From positions 1,054,001 through 1,118,000 of the forward strand of contig JAWKUN010000002.1 in NCBI GenBank assembly GCA_041398565.1: 64,000 bases of DNA. The letters run 5' to 3'. Source of the DNA: DATGPD01 sp041398565. Its GTDB lineage: Bacteria > Planctomycetota > UBA1135 > UBA2386. Under the pieces are notes generated by a model. That model did no database searches, was not told the origin of the DNA, and saw only the letters and a program-made list of their open reading frames with translations. This document shows, one piece after another, positions 43,201 through 51,382 of the stretch (positions are counted from its first letter, which is position 1; every line of letters starts with the position of its first letter). Both the position numbers and the translations under genes were made by a program.

Positions 43201-45954
43201 ATGGAAAACGACTCGACATCTCGCGCTCCGACCGGCGAGCCCGGTCCAGGCCTCGAGGACGTGATCGTTCTTTGCCTGCTCGCCATCCAAGAAGGCGATC
43301 AGGCCCGGGTCGAGGCGATCCTCGCCGCGAACCCGGACCACGCCCATGCCGCAGTCCTGCGGCTCGGCGACCTGGGGCACTGGGGGCTGGTCTCCGAGCC
43401 AGCCAAGGCGGGCGTCGCGCCGGCCGACCAACCGGACCGCATCGGCACCTACCGCATCCTCGCCGTACTGGGCGAGGGCGGCATGGGCACCGTCTACCTC
43501 GCCGAACAGAGGCAGCCCGTGCGCCGTCGAGTCGCCCTCAAGGTCATCAAGCTCGGCATGGACACCAAGCAGGTCTTGGCCCGCTTCGATGCGGAGCGCC
43601 AGGCGCTGGCGATGATGGAGCACAGCCACATCGCCCGAGTGCTCGACGCCGGCTCCACGCCGGAAGGGCGGCCCTACTTCGCCATGGAGTACGTCAGAGG
43701 CATCCCGCTCGCCCGCTACTGCGACGAGCACGAACTCGACCTGACGAGCCGGCTGCAGCTGTTCCGGCAGGTGTGCTCCGGTGTCCAGCACGCGCATACC
43801 AAGGGTGTCATCCACCGCGACTTGAAACCCGGCAACGTGCTAGTGGCTCTCCAGGACAGCAAGCCGGTGGCGAAGATCATCGACTTCGGCCTGGCGCGCG
43901 CCACCGACCACCGGCTGATCGATGCGACGCTCTACACCGAGAAGGGCCAGATCCTCGGCACGCCCGAGTACATGAGCCCGGAGCAGGCCGGCCTCGACGG
44001 CCTGGACATCGACGCTCGCACCGACGTCTATTCCCTCGGCGTCGTGCTCTACGAGCTCCTCACCGGCACCCTGCCCTTCGACTCGAAGGAGCTGCGCTGC
44101 GCCGGCCTCGCCGAACTCCAGCGTAGAATCCGCGAGGACGAACCGCCCAAGCCCAGCACTCGCGTCACGACGGTCGACGGGCCGACGTCCGCGGCCAACG
44201 CTGCGCGGCGTCGCACCACTTCGACCGACCTGCGCAAGAAGCTGCGCGGCGATCTGGACTGGATCGTGATGCGGGCAATGGAGAAAGACCGCGAGAGGCG
44301 CTACGAGACCCCGGCGCAGCTGGAGGAAGACGTGCGCCGCCACCTCGAGTACGAGCCGGTCGACGCCAGCCCGCCCAGCACCGCGTACCGCCTCAAGAAG
44401 CTGACCCGGCGCCACCGTGGGCAGCTCACCGCCGCGGCGCTCCTGCTGCTGACGCTGATCGGCGGCCTGACGCTGTCGACGTTCTTCTGGCTGGAAGCGC
44501 GGGCCAAGAACAAACAGGCCGAGCGCAGCGCCGAGACCGCGCTGTCGCGCAAGCGGGAGTTCGACCAACTGGCCGGGCAAGTGCTGTACGACCGGGCCAT
44601 CGCCGAGGAACGCCAGCTGTACCCGCCGTGGCGGTCGCAGGTGCCGGCGATGGAGGCGTGGCTCACCCGAACCGAGGCGCTGTTGGCGATGCGGCCGGAC
44701 ATCGAAACGACCGTGGCCACCGTCCGTCAGCGCGCACTACCGCCTGGGGGCATGCCCGGAGAGGACGGCACCGCCAACGAGTCGCAGCGCTTCCTGCACG
44801 ACACCCTGACCGACCTGCTCGACAAGCTGGCGTCACTGCAGGCGATCGAGAAGCCCGCCGTCGAGCAGCGGCTGGCCTGGGCGCGTCAAGTCGAGGAGCT
44901 GTGCAATCACCATCCACGCGCCCGCGTCACCTGGGATGCGGCGCGGGCAGCGATCGCGCGCGCCGACGACATCGTGGCCAGCAAGCGGTACGGAGAGGAT
45001 CCGATCGACCTCGAGCCGCAGGTGGGACTGGTTCCCATCGGGATGAACCCTGCAACCAAGCTGTGGGAGTTCTACGAGCTGCGCTCCGCGTGGGACGGAG
45101 TGTCCGATCCGCACACGATCGAGATCCCCGAGCACGTGGCCCACGGACCCCGAACGGGGCACATCGACGTGCGCGAGCACACCGGCATCGTTTTCGTCCT
45201 CCTCCCCGGCACGACGTTCACCATGGGTTCGCAACACCAAGACAAGGCGCGCCCCAACTACGACGAGGCTGCTCGCGACAACGAGCGCCCGCACCGCGTG
45301 ACACTCGCGCCGTTCTTCATCGCGCGACACGAGTTGACCCAGGCGCAGTGGAAGAAGCTGACCGGCGGTGACATTCCCAGCAACTTCCGGGCGGGATCGA
45401 CGGCGAGGACACAGCCGATCCTCTGGTCGAACCCCGTGGAGCAGGTGGACTGGGACGCATGCGACACCTGGCTGACACGGCACGGCCTGGCCTTGCCCAC
45501 CGAGGCGCAGTGGGAGTACGCGTGCCGTGGTGGAACCGACACGGCATGGTGGACCGGCCCGCGGTGCGAGTCGCTCCGGGGCGCCGCCAACCTGGCGGAT
45601 CGATCCGCCAAGCTGGCCGGCGCCAGCTGGCCTGACATGATGGACGACTTCGATGACGGCTTCTTCGTCCACGCGCCGGTGGACACGTTGCGAGCCAACG
45701 CCTTCGGTCTGCACCACGTGCACGGCAACGTCTGGGAGTGGTGCCGCGATTGGCTGGGCAGCTACGATCTGCCGACCGAAGACGGGTCAGGCCTTCGTTG
45801 CGTCGAGCCCGTCGCGGCGTCTTTCCGTGTTTACCGCGGCGGGAGCTTCTTCGTCAGCGCCGGTCTCACCCGCTCGGCGTACCGCTACGACATCGCTCCC
45901 ACCGTCCGCAACGCCAACGTCGGCGCGCGGGCAGCGCGCGCGCTGATCCACTGA
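43201..45954 (+). CDS. Membrane Ser/Thr protein kinase with FGE-like sensor domain
   Basis: About 917 aa. A short N-terminal region leads to a Hanks-type kinase with glycine loop LGEGGMGTVYLA (near 90), VALKVIK lysine, HRDLKPGN (near 205), DFGLA and GTPEYMSPEQ, all intact. A membrane helix lies at about 410-432, followed by a helical region and, from about 661 to the end, an FGE/SUMF1-fold domain (FVLLPGTTFTMGS to VRNANVGAR). The FGE active cysteines are replaced (GGSFFVSAGL near 880), so this domain probably binds a ligand or peptide. This build and a nearby ECF sigma factor are typical of planctomycete signalling. Confidence 0.92.
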   Translation: MENDSTSRAPTGEPGPGLEDVIVLCLLAIQEGDQARVEAILAANPDHAHAAVLRLGDLGHWGLVSEPAKAGVAPADQPDRIGTYRILAVLGEGGMGTVYLAEQRQPVRRRVALKVIKLGMDTKQVLARFDAERQALAMMEHSHIARVLDAGSTPEGRPYFAMEYVRGIPLARYCDEHELDLTSRLQLFRQVCSGVQHAHTKGVIHRDLKPGNVLVALQDSKPVAKIIDFGLARATDHRLIDATLYTEKGQILGTPEYMSPEQAGLDGLDIDARTDVYSLGVVLYELLTGTLPFDSKELRCAGLAELQRRIREDEPPKPSTRVTTVDGPTSAANAARRRTTSTDLRKKLRGDLDWIVMRAMEKDRERRYETPAQLEEDVRRHLEYEPVDASPPSTAYRLKKLTRRHRGQLTAAALLLLTLIGGLTLSTFFWLEARAKNKQAERSAETALSRKREFDQLAGQVLYDRAIAEERQLYPPWRSQVPAMEAWLTRTEALLAMRPDIETTVATVRQRALPPGGMPGEDGTANESQRFLHDTLTDLLDKLASLQAIEKPAVEQRLAWARQVEELCNHHPRARVTWDAARAAIARADDIVASKRYGEDPIDLEPQVGLVPIGMNPATKLWEFYELRSAWDGVSDPHTIEIPEHVAHGPRTGHIDVREHTGIVFVLLPGTTFTMGSQHQDKARPNYDEAARDNERPHRVTLAPFFIARHELTQAQWKKLTGGDIPSNFRAGSTARTQPILWSNPVEQVDWDACDTWLTRHGLALPTEAQWEYACRGGTDTAWWTGPRCESLRGAANLADRSAKLAGASWPDMMDDFDDGFFVHAPVDTLRANAFGLHHVHGNVWEWCRDWLGSYDLPTEDGSGLRCVEPVAASFRVYRGGSFFVSAGLTRSAYRYDIAPTVRNANVGARAARALIH

Positions 45955-46060
45955 CCGGCGCCGAGCGCGGCCCTTTCGAGGAATCCGCGTACGCAAGATG
46001 CAGGGCGACGCTTCTCGGGGCACCTGGGCGTCGCCGCCCGCGGACTTCACGAAGAAAAAC

Positions 46061-47065
46061 ATGTCATCGATCCCACACGTCTTGTTCGCCTCGGGCCTGA
46101 CTGCGTGCACGCTGGCCGCGCAGATCCACATCGAAGCACGCACCGCCGACACCATGACCGCGCGCACCACGGCGGGCAGCCAGACGATCGCACCCGGTTC
46201 GGCGCTGGCCAGCGGGCAAGGTGTGAACTCCACCTACCGGAGCAGCATCGGCAACTGCACGGCGTCGGCCATGGCTCAGGTGCTGTTTTCCGGCACGTCC
46301 GCCGGGGCGACGGCGGCCTTCACCAACAGCGCCCGCTCGGACGAGCAGTTCTTTTGCTCGGGCGGCCCCGCGAACGCCGGGCAGCATGCGGTCATCGTCG
46401 CGCTTTCGAGCCCCATCCCGGTCGCGGGCTACATTCGCGTCACGGCGACCCCGTCGCGCCAGGCCTCCGCATTCAGCTACGCCGCGGCATCCTACGGGGT
46501 CGACGTCGGCGTCGATGGCTCCTTCGAGCTGAGGGGTGGAACCAATCCCTTGCAGCCAACGACCAGTCCCGACTTCGTCGAGCTTCCGGTCGTCCTGGGT
46601 TCTACGCCTCTCCACATCCGGCTGGAGGCCGCGGCCGAGGTCGCCCAGCCCTTCGGCCCGGTATCCGCCAGCATGCGGCTGGATCTCGCCTTCGTCGCCG
46701 GGGCCGGGCGATGGACCGAGTTCGGCAGCCCATGCGGCGCCCACCTCGAATCACGTCTGTGGAAGCAGGGCAACAGCGCCGGCCTGTCCTTCGGTCTGAC
46801 CTCGACGACGCCGACCCCACACGCTTTCCTGGTCGCCGGTACGCAGGACTTGGCCGTGCCGGTCCCGCCGACCGGCTGTGTCCTGCGCACGGATCTGCTC
46901 GTGTTCGTGCCAGTGGACCTCGCCAACGGTCCGCGGGAGTTCGCTCTGCCGCTCACCGTGCAACTCCCGGTTCTCGACGTGCGCTTCCAGCTTCTGTCCG
47001 GAGTCCCGCAGGCCGGAGGCACGGCGTGGCACACCAGCCAGGCACACTGGCTGCAGCTGCCCTGA
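46061..47065 (+). CDS. Secreted protein downstream of kinase
   Basis: About 334 aa. The start at ATG 46061 opens a signal peptide ending near CTLAAQ. The body is beta-rich with two probable cysteine pairs (IGNCTASA, FFCSGG). The C-terminal region begins at EFGSPCGAHLES and ends LPLTVQLPVLDVRFQLLSG, similar in plan to the shared C-terminal module. It follows the kinase gene by about 100 bp and may be co-expressed. Function unknown. Confidence 0.6.
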   Translation: MSSIPHVLFASGLTACTLAAQIHIEARTADTMTARTTAGSQTIAPGSALASGQGVNSTYRSSIGNCTASAMAQVLFSGTSAGATAAFTNSARSDEQFFCSGGPANAGQHAVIVALSSPIPVAGYIRVTATPSRQASAFSYAAASYGVDVGVDGSFELRGGTNPLQPTTSPDFVELPVVLGSTPLHIRLEAAAEVAQPFGPVSASMRLDLAFVAGAGRWTEFGSPCGAHLESRLWKQGNSAGLSFGLTSTTPTPHAFLVAGTQDLAVPVPPTGCVLRTDLLVFVPVDLANGPREFALPLTVQLPVLDVRFQLLSGVPQAGGTAWHTSQAHWLQLP

Positions 47066-47142
47066 CGTCGCAGCGAGTGGCGCCCGGTCGGCTGCCGTGG
47101 TGCGGGCGTGTCCCGAATCCAGGGTGATCGATCACCACACCC

Positions 47143-47742
47143 CTACTCCGGCCGCATCATCAGCGACAGCTTCGCCAACCCCCGGGCGATCAGCGACCGC
47201 ACGGCGCCGGCGGTAGTGCCCAGCTCCTGCGCCACCTCGTCGGTGGTCATCCCCATGACCTTCGCCATCATCACCGCGTCGCGCTGTTTGTCGGGTAGAT
47301 CGCCGATGGCTGTCTGGATCCGACCGAGCTGCTCGCGCGCGCCCAGCAGCCGGCTCGGTGAGACGAGGTCGGCGCACCCATCGACGATGCTGTTGGCTTC
47401 GCTGTCACTCGCGTCGCCTTCCGGCGCCCTCTCGCGGGCGATGTCGCGTCGCGCCCGCCGGTAGAAGCGCTGCTTGTCGATGAGCTTGCGGGTGGCTTGC
47501 ATCATGAGCCACTTGCGGAAGGCCTCGTCGCCCTGGAATTCGAAGCCGTCCATGTCCTGCAGAACCTCGCGGCAGACGGACTGGGCGATGTCGGATACCG
47601 ACTCCCGGGCGCCGACGGCCTGACTCATCTGCAGGCGGATGTAAGCCATCAGCCGCGGTAGGTTGCGGCCGAACAGGGAGTCGAAGGCCTGGCGGTCGCC
47701 GCGGAGGGCGGCGTGGACGGATTCGTGGGGGTCGAGCGGCAT
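47143..47742 (-). CDS. ECF-type RNA polymerase sigma factor
   Basis: About 199 aa. Region 2 has SDIAQSVCREVLQDMDGFEFQGDEAFRKWL (in parts) and region 4 has LPDKQRDAVMMAKVMGMTTDEVAQELGTTAGAVRSLIARGL, a standard sigma-4 helix-turn-helix. AGGAG lies nine bases before ATG 47742, fixing the start. This ECF type with conserved FRKWL and no anti-sigma gene beside it is common in planctomycetes, where kinases with sensor domains may take the place of anti-sigma factors. It converges with the kinase-linked genes. Confidence 0.88.
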   Translation of the reverse strand: MPLDPHESVHAALRGDRQAFDSLFGRNLPRLMAYIRLQMSQAVGARESVSDIAQSVCREVLQDMDGFEFQGDEAFRKWLMMQATRKLIDKQRFYRRARRDIARERAPEGDASDSEANSIVDGCADLVSPSRLLGAREQLGRIQTAIGDLPDKQRDAVMMAKVMGMTTDEVAQELGTTAGAVRSLIARGLAKLSLMMRPE

Positions 47743-48017
47743 CGACGGAACTCCTGGTTGCGCCGGAACCTCGGGCCTGGGGCGAGCGGTGTCAACAGGC
47801 TCGCTGGCCAGCGCCGTTGCCATACTGCGGCGGCCGCGCAAGCCCGTGCCAGAGCGGCCGTCGCGACCCGCGGCTCCGCGAGAGGGCTCTGCGCGTGTCG
47901 AGTCGGCTCCCGACCATGGAGCCGACCGCGCACCGGTCTTCCCGCCGCCGCTCACGACGCACACTCAGCCAGAGCCGAAGGCTCGCGATCGCGAAGGCGA
48001 TCGCCAGCAACATGGCT

Positions 48018-48206
48018 CTGAGCTGCAAGGGCTGCGAATCGTCGCGGCGGGCGCGAATTCGGCCGTGTTGTTCCGTTGCCACAGAGCTGACCAGGCCACG
48101 CCCGAGCAGCCCTGGAAGCTCCAAGCAACAACAGCGCCGGCGGCCCCCTCTGGTCGGCGCTGCGCCGACATCAACCCTTTGGGTTGCGGCCGCCGGCCGC
48201 GCTGAG
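48018..48206 (+). repeat. Multi-hairpin dispersed repeat, second near-identical copy
   Basis: 189 bp, one mismatch to 22321-22509, with the same three 3' hairpins and the same flanking CTGAG at each end. A further stem CTGAGCCTGT/ACAGGCTCAG (48202-48236) begins in its last five bases. It lies between the ECF sigma gene and a divergent secreted-protein gene. Bases 47743-48017 beside it hold no firm gene; a 73-codon frame with a hydrophobic start (48013 to 47792, minus) is possible but unsupported. Confidence 0.9.
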
Positions 48207-48304
48207 CCTGTAGGCTCGATTCTCTCACAGGCTCAGAGCCGACGTCGAGCCAGCGCAGCATCGCCTCTGGCCAAGTGGCCGGGTGCGTCGGATCATCGGC
48301 GCTC

Positions 48305-49270
48305 ATGCGCAGGACTCTACTGGTCGCGACCACCCTCCTGCTCGGCGTCGTCGCGCGCGCGCAGGGTGCCACCAAGTTCAAGTACGTGTCGTTCCAGGGC
48401 GAGTCGCTGCTCCGCTACGCGTGGCAGGGGCGCAAGGTCGCGCTCGCCACGTCGAGCCGTAACCTGAACCCGAACACGATGCGACAGGTGCTCCGCGCGC
48501 TCGACAAGGCCTACGCCTTCTACGCCGAACAGACGGGGCGCGAGCCCGCGTCCCGCCGCGAGTCCATGTGGAATGGTCGCACCCTCGTCGCCGAGGTGCA
48601 GAAGACCTGCGGTGCCGGCTGCGGCTACCTGGGCACGCGCGGCATCGAGATCATGCCCGACTACCTGCGCGTCCTCCTGCAGGGAGTCGAGGAGCACCGG
48701 CAGTTTGATCAGGTGCTGTTCTACGAGCTCGGGCGCAACTTCTGGTTCCTCGGCGACAAGCTCGAATACGAGGAACTCGACGCCAGGCCGGGTTCGGTGA
48801 CCACCGGCTTCGCGGTGTGCATGCGCTTCCTGGCGATGGATGCGGCGGGGGTCGACGGTGCCTCGTTCGGCGAGCGACCGTTCGCGGAGTTCCGTAGCGA
48901 GGTCGAGCACCTGGTCGACACCTACGAGGCCGACACGAAGTCGACGTGGGCGACGACGCTGCGTGCCGACAAGGGGGTGGAGAACAAGATGGGGCTCGGC
49001 GGCGCCGACCTGTTCGCATCGATCTGCCTCCGGCTGGCGCGTGAGTTCGGCGGGCCGGACTACCTCGGCAAGCTGTGGGCCGCCGCCGGCAAGTGCCCGC
49101 CGGCGAGGACGACCGCGGACGCCGTCGACAACTTCGTCGTCGCCGCGTCGCAGGCCGCAACCCGCGACCTGAGCCCGATGTTCGCCGAGCAGTGGCGCTG
49201 GCCCGTCGGGCCGGGGGGCAAGCAACGCGCAGCCAAAGCTGGACCAGCGCTGTCTCGCCTCGGCGAGTAG
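48305..49270 (+). CDS. Secreted protein, possible inactive metalloprotease relative
   Basis: About 321 aa with a signal peptide (MRRTLLVATTLLLGVVARAQ). The helical middle holds QVLFYELGRNFWFLGDK, which sits where M60-like or related gluzincin-type proteases would have HE.GHN; the histidines are missing, so a protease role is not supported. Two cysteines near residue 105 (KTCGAGCGY) may bond. Family uncertain; an exported binding protein is as likely. Confidence 0.5.
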   Translation: MRRTLLVATTLLLGVVARAQGATKFKYVSFQGESLLRYAWQGRKVALATSSRNLNPNTMRQVLRALDKAYAFYAEQTGREPASRRESMWNGRTLVAEVQKTCGAGCGYLGTRGIEIMPDYLRVLLQGVEEHRQFDQVLFYELGRNFWFLGDKLEYEELDARPGSVTTGFAVCMRFLAMDAAGVDGASFGERPFAEFRSEVEHLVDTYEADTKSTWATTLRADKGVENKMGLGGADLFASICLRLAREFGGPDYLGKLWAAAGKCPPARTTADAVDNFVVAASQAATRDLSPMFAEQWRWPVGPGGKQRAAKAGPALSRLGE

Positions 49271-49330
49271 CCCCCGATCCGCGCGTGACCGCCTCGAACA
49301 CGAGCCTGCAGCTCCCCCGTCGCGCCAGGG

Positions 49331-49480
49331 TCACTTGAACGCGTAGAGCACTTCGCCGGCAGGGGTCAGCGACGAGCGTTCGTGGGCGATGGGCGGTGGC
49401 AGCGTGTAGCTACACAGGCGCTCGAGGCGCTCGCGGTTGCAGCCATCGACGCGGACGGCGGCCGCCGCGAGGCCCGGAAA
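49331..49480 (-). pseudogene. IS91-type transposase C-terminal remnant
   Basis: About 49 codons without a start. The reading VRVDGCNRERLERLCSY followed by PPPIAHERSSLTPAGEVLYAFK closely follows the conserved region of IS91-family (Y2/HUH) transposases, where RERLERLCRY..RPP.A.ERL....DGRV.Y is typical. The rest of the gene is absent on both sides, so this is a decayed relic of an insertion. It lies between two secreted-protein genes. Confidence 0.6.
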
Positions 49481-49485
49481 CGACC

Positions 49486-49546
49486 GCGGCCCCACCGTGG
49501 ATCGGCGGGGCCGCGACCACTCACTCGGCGTGACCCGGGGTCACGC
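49486..49546 (-). terminator. Two hairpins after secreted-protein gene
   Basis: GCGTGACC/GGTCACGC with a three-base loop (49528-49546) and GCGGCCCC/GGGGCCGC with a 13-base loop (49486-49514) lie 10-70 bases after the stop at 49556. No T-tract. Paired hairpins also follow the secreted-protein gene at 146. Confidence 0.5.
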
Positions 49547-49555
49547 GCGAAAGCC

Positions 49556-51088
49556 TCACTGGAAGGTGACGGCGTTCGAGTTGGTGAAGTGGATGTCGGT
49601 CAGCGTGGGGCTGACGACGACGCTCTGCAGGTAGGCGGTGCTCAGTCCACCGAACAGCGGCACCGGGTCGAGCAGGGGGATGTCGACGCCGCCGGTGGCG
49701 TCCAGGTTGAACAGCGGCAGCGGCACCAGCGTGCCGGTGAGGGCGAGGCGGCCGTCGATGCCGGCGATGTTGAGGCCGGCGGGCAGGCGCGCGGTGCTCA
49801 AGAAGGGCGCCGCGAAGCCGCTTGCGAACTTGGCGCCGGCGCGGATGTGCGTCGACCAGCCGTGCGTCGTGTCGAGCGGGAACATGCCGCCCATGCCGCG
49901 GGCGTAGGTCGTGGTGCCGGTCGGGAAGGTGCCGTTCTGCTGCACCGGCGTGTTCACGCGCAGAGCGAAGCGCCACGAGCGGAACGACGACGGGTGCGAG
50001 ACGACCGGGCCGGGCAGGATCTGCCAGGCGTGATCCTCCTGGTGGGTGCCGCTCTGCTGCGTGGTGTTGGCCGAGGCGTGGATCGACTGCCCGTCTGCCG
50101 ACCACAGCGGTGCCGCGGCGAAGCGCACGCCGACCGAGAAGAAGCTGTTCTCGGGGATGGCGCAGGGCGTGCTGAAGTCGGCGGTGATGATCCAGGCCGA
50201 CGGGGTGTTGCCACCCGACGGAGTCGACAGGCCGGAGATCACCGACAGCTCACCGGTGGTGGTGGCGTCGGGGCCGGTGGAGTCGGTGCCGCCGCGCACG
50301 ACGACGTCGTACAGCTCCTGGGTCGACGCGTTCTGGTCCTGGGTGATGTAGGTCAGGCCGGTCAGGTTGACATCGGTGCCGTTGTCGCCGAGGTTGCTCC
50401 AGTGGCTGCCGTGGAAGCCCTGCAGCACTTCACCGGCGTTGACGCTGATGTTGCCGCGCGAGGTGAAGCTGGTGACGCCGGGGTAGATCTCGACGCCGTT
50501 CTGCGGCACGTAGGCCGCGCCGGTGAGGAAGATCGAGTAGGCACCGGTCGAACCGGTGGTCTGCGACGTCCAAGAATCCACGGCGCCGCCGGCGTTGGGA
50601 CCGTCGGGCTGACGCTCGACGTTGAACGGCGAGTTGGCCCAGATCAAGCCGCCACCCGACTGCGGGTCGCGGTTGTAGGTGCTGACTGCCAGCAGGTAGC
50701 AGCCAGGCGCCGGCACGAACACGCCGGTGACGCGCGACTGCAGGCCGGTGGTGGTGGGGTCGTCGTCGTTGTGCGACACGCCCTTGCCGTCCAGCGAGAA
50801 GAGGAACAACTGGGTGTCGAGCGTGGTACCGCCGGTCGTCGTCGCGCTGAACGTCGCCGTGTCGGTGATGTAGATCATGTACATGTCCTTGTCGTCCTGG
50901 GCGCCACCAGTCTCGGACGAGTTGTCGATGTTCCCGTCGATCTGGGTCAGCGCGCCGGAGCCAAGGGCCACGACTTGAGCGGTACCCGGCAGCTTGCCGG
51001 CGTCACCGGACTCGGTCCACGTTTGCGCGAGCGCGGTCGAGCCGAGCGCGAGTGGAAGGAGCAGAGAAAGAGAGCGAGAGATCTGCAT
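49556..51088 (-). CDS. Secreted DVUA0089-like protein
   Basis: About 510 aa with a signal peptide (MQISRSLSLLLPLALGSTALAQ). The N-terminal domain (IDGNID, DKDMYMIYITDTATFSATT, LDTQLFLFSLDGKGVSHNDD) matches the DVUA0089 family of extracellular beta domains. The middle is beta-rich with asparagine and threonine. The C-terminal 100 residues (PLFNLDATGGVDIPLLDPVP..GGLSTAYLQSVVV) resemble the shared C-terminal module. Likely a surface or released structural protein. Confidence 0.75.
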   Translation of the reverse strand: MQISRSLSLLLPLALGSTALAQTWTESGDAGKLPGTAQVVALGSGALTQIDGNIDNSSETGGAQDDKDMYMIYITDTATFSATTTGGTTLDTQLFLFSLDGKGVSHNDDDPTTTGLQSRVTGVFVPAPGCYLLAVSTYNRDPQSGGGLIWANSPFNVERQPDGPNAGGAVDSWTSQTTGSTGAYSIFLTGAAYVPQNGVEIYPGVTSFTSRGNISVNAGEVLQGFHGSHWSNLGDNGTDVNLTGLTYITQDQNASTQELYDVVVRGGTDSTGPDATTTGELSVISGLSTPSGGNTPSAWIITADFSTPCAIPENSFFSVGVRFAAAPLWSADGQSIHASANTTQQSGTHQEDHAWQILPGPVVSHPSSFRSWRFALRVNTPVQQNGTFPTGTTTYARGMGGMFPLDTTHGWSTHIRAGAKFASGFAAPFLSTARLPAGLNIAGIDGRLALTGTLVPLPLFNLDATGGVDIPLLDPVPLFGGLSTAYLQSVVVSPTLTDIHFTNSNAVTFQ

Positions 51089-51297
51089 GGAAGAAGCGTG
51101 AAGAGAAGCCCGCGTGATGCGACGCCGTCGACGTCAGGGAACACCCGGAGCCGGGTGCAGAAGATTAGCTTCTCGCCGGGCGAGTTGGTTGTATGAGCGG
51201 GTCGAACTGCGCGGCTCCGTGTCGGCCAACGATTCTCTTCGAGCGCTCGACGAGGCGTCCGACGGAGAGTGTCGGGGCGGCATCGCCGCTGGCATCG

Positions 51298-51315
51298 GAC
51301 CGTGGCACCACGGTC
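51298..51315. terminator. Short perfect hairpin in gap
   Basis: GACCGTGG/CCACGGTC with a two-base loop, in the 294-bp gap between two minus-strand genes and 68 bases past the stop of the one ending at 51383. It may be that gene's terminator. The rest of the gap shows no gene. Confidence 0.3.
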
Positions 51316-51382
51316 GTCCGTCATCCGCCTGGCCGCATCCGATGGGACCGTCTTTCGGTGTCCCGCCCGGATACCTCCGGCG

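Noticed and set aside
47792..48013. 73-codon minus-strand frame with hydrophobic start before the ECF sigma gene
   Set aside because: No ribosome site, Arg-rich random-looking end; kept only as a note.
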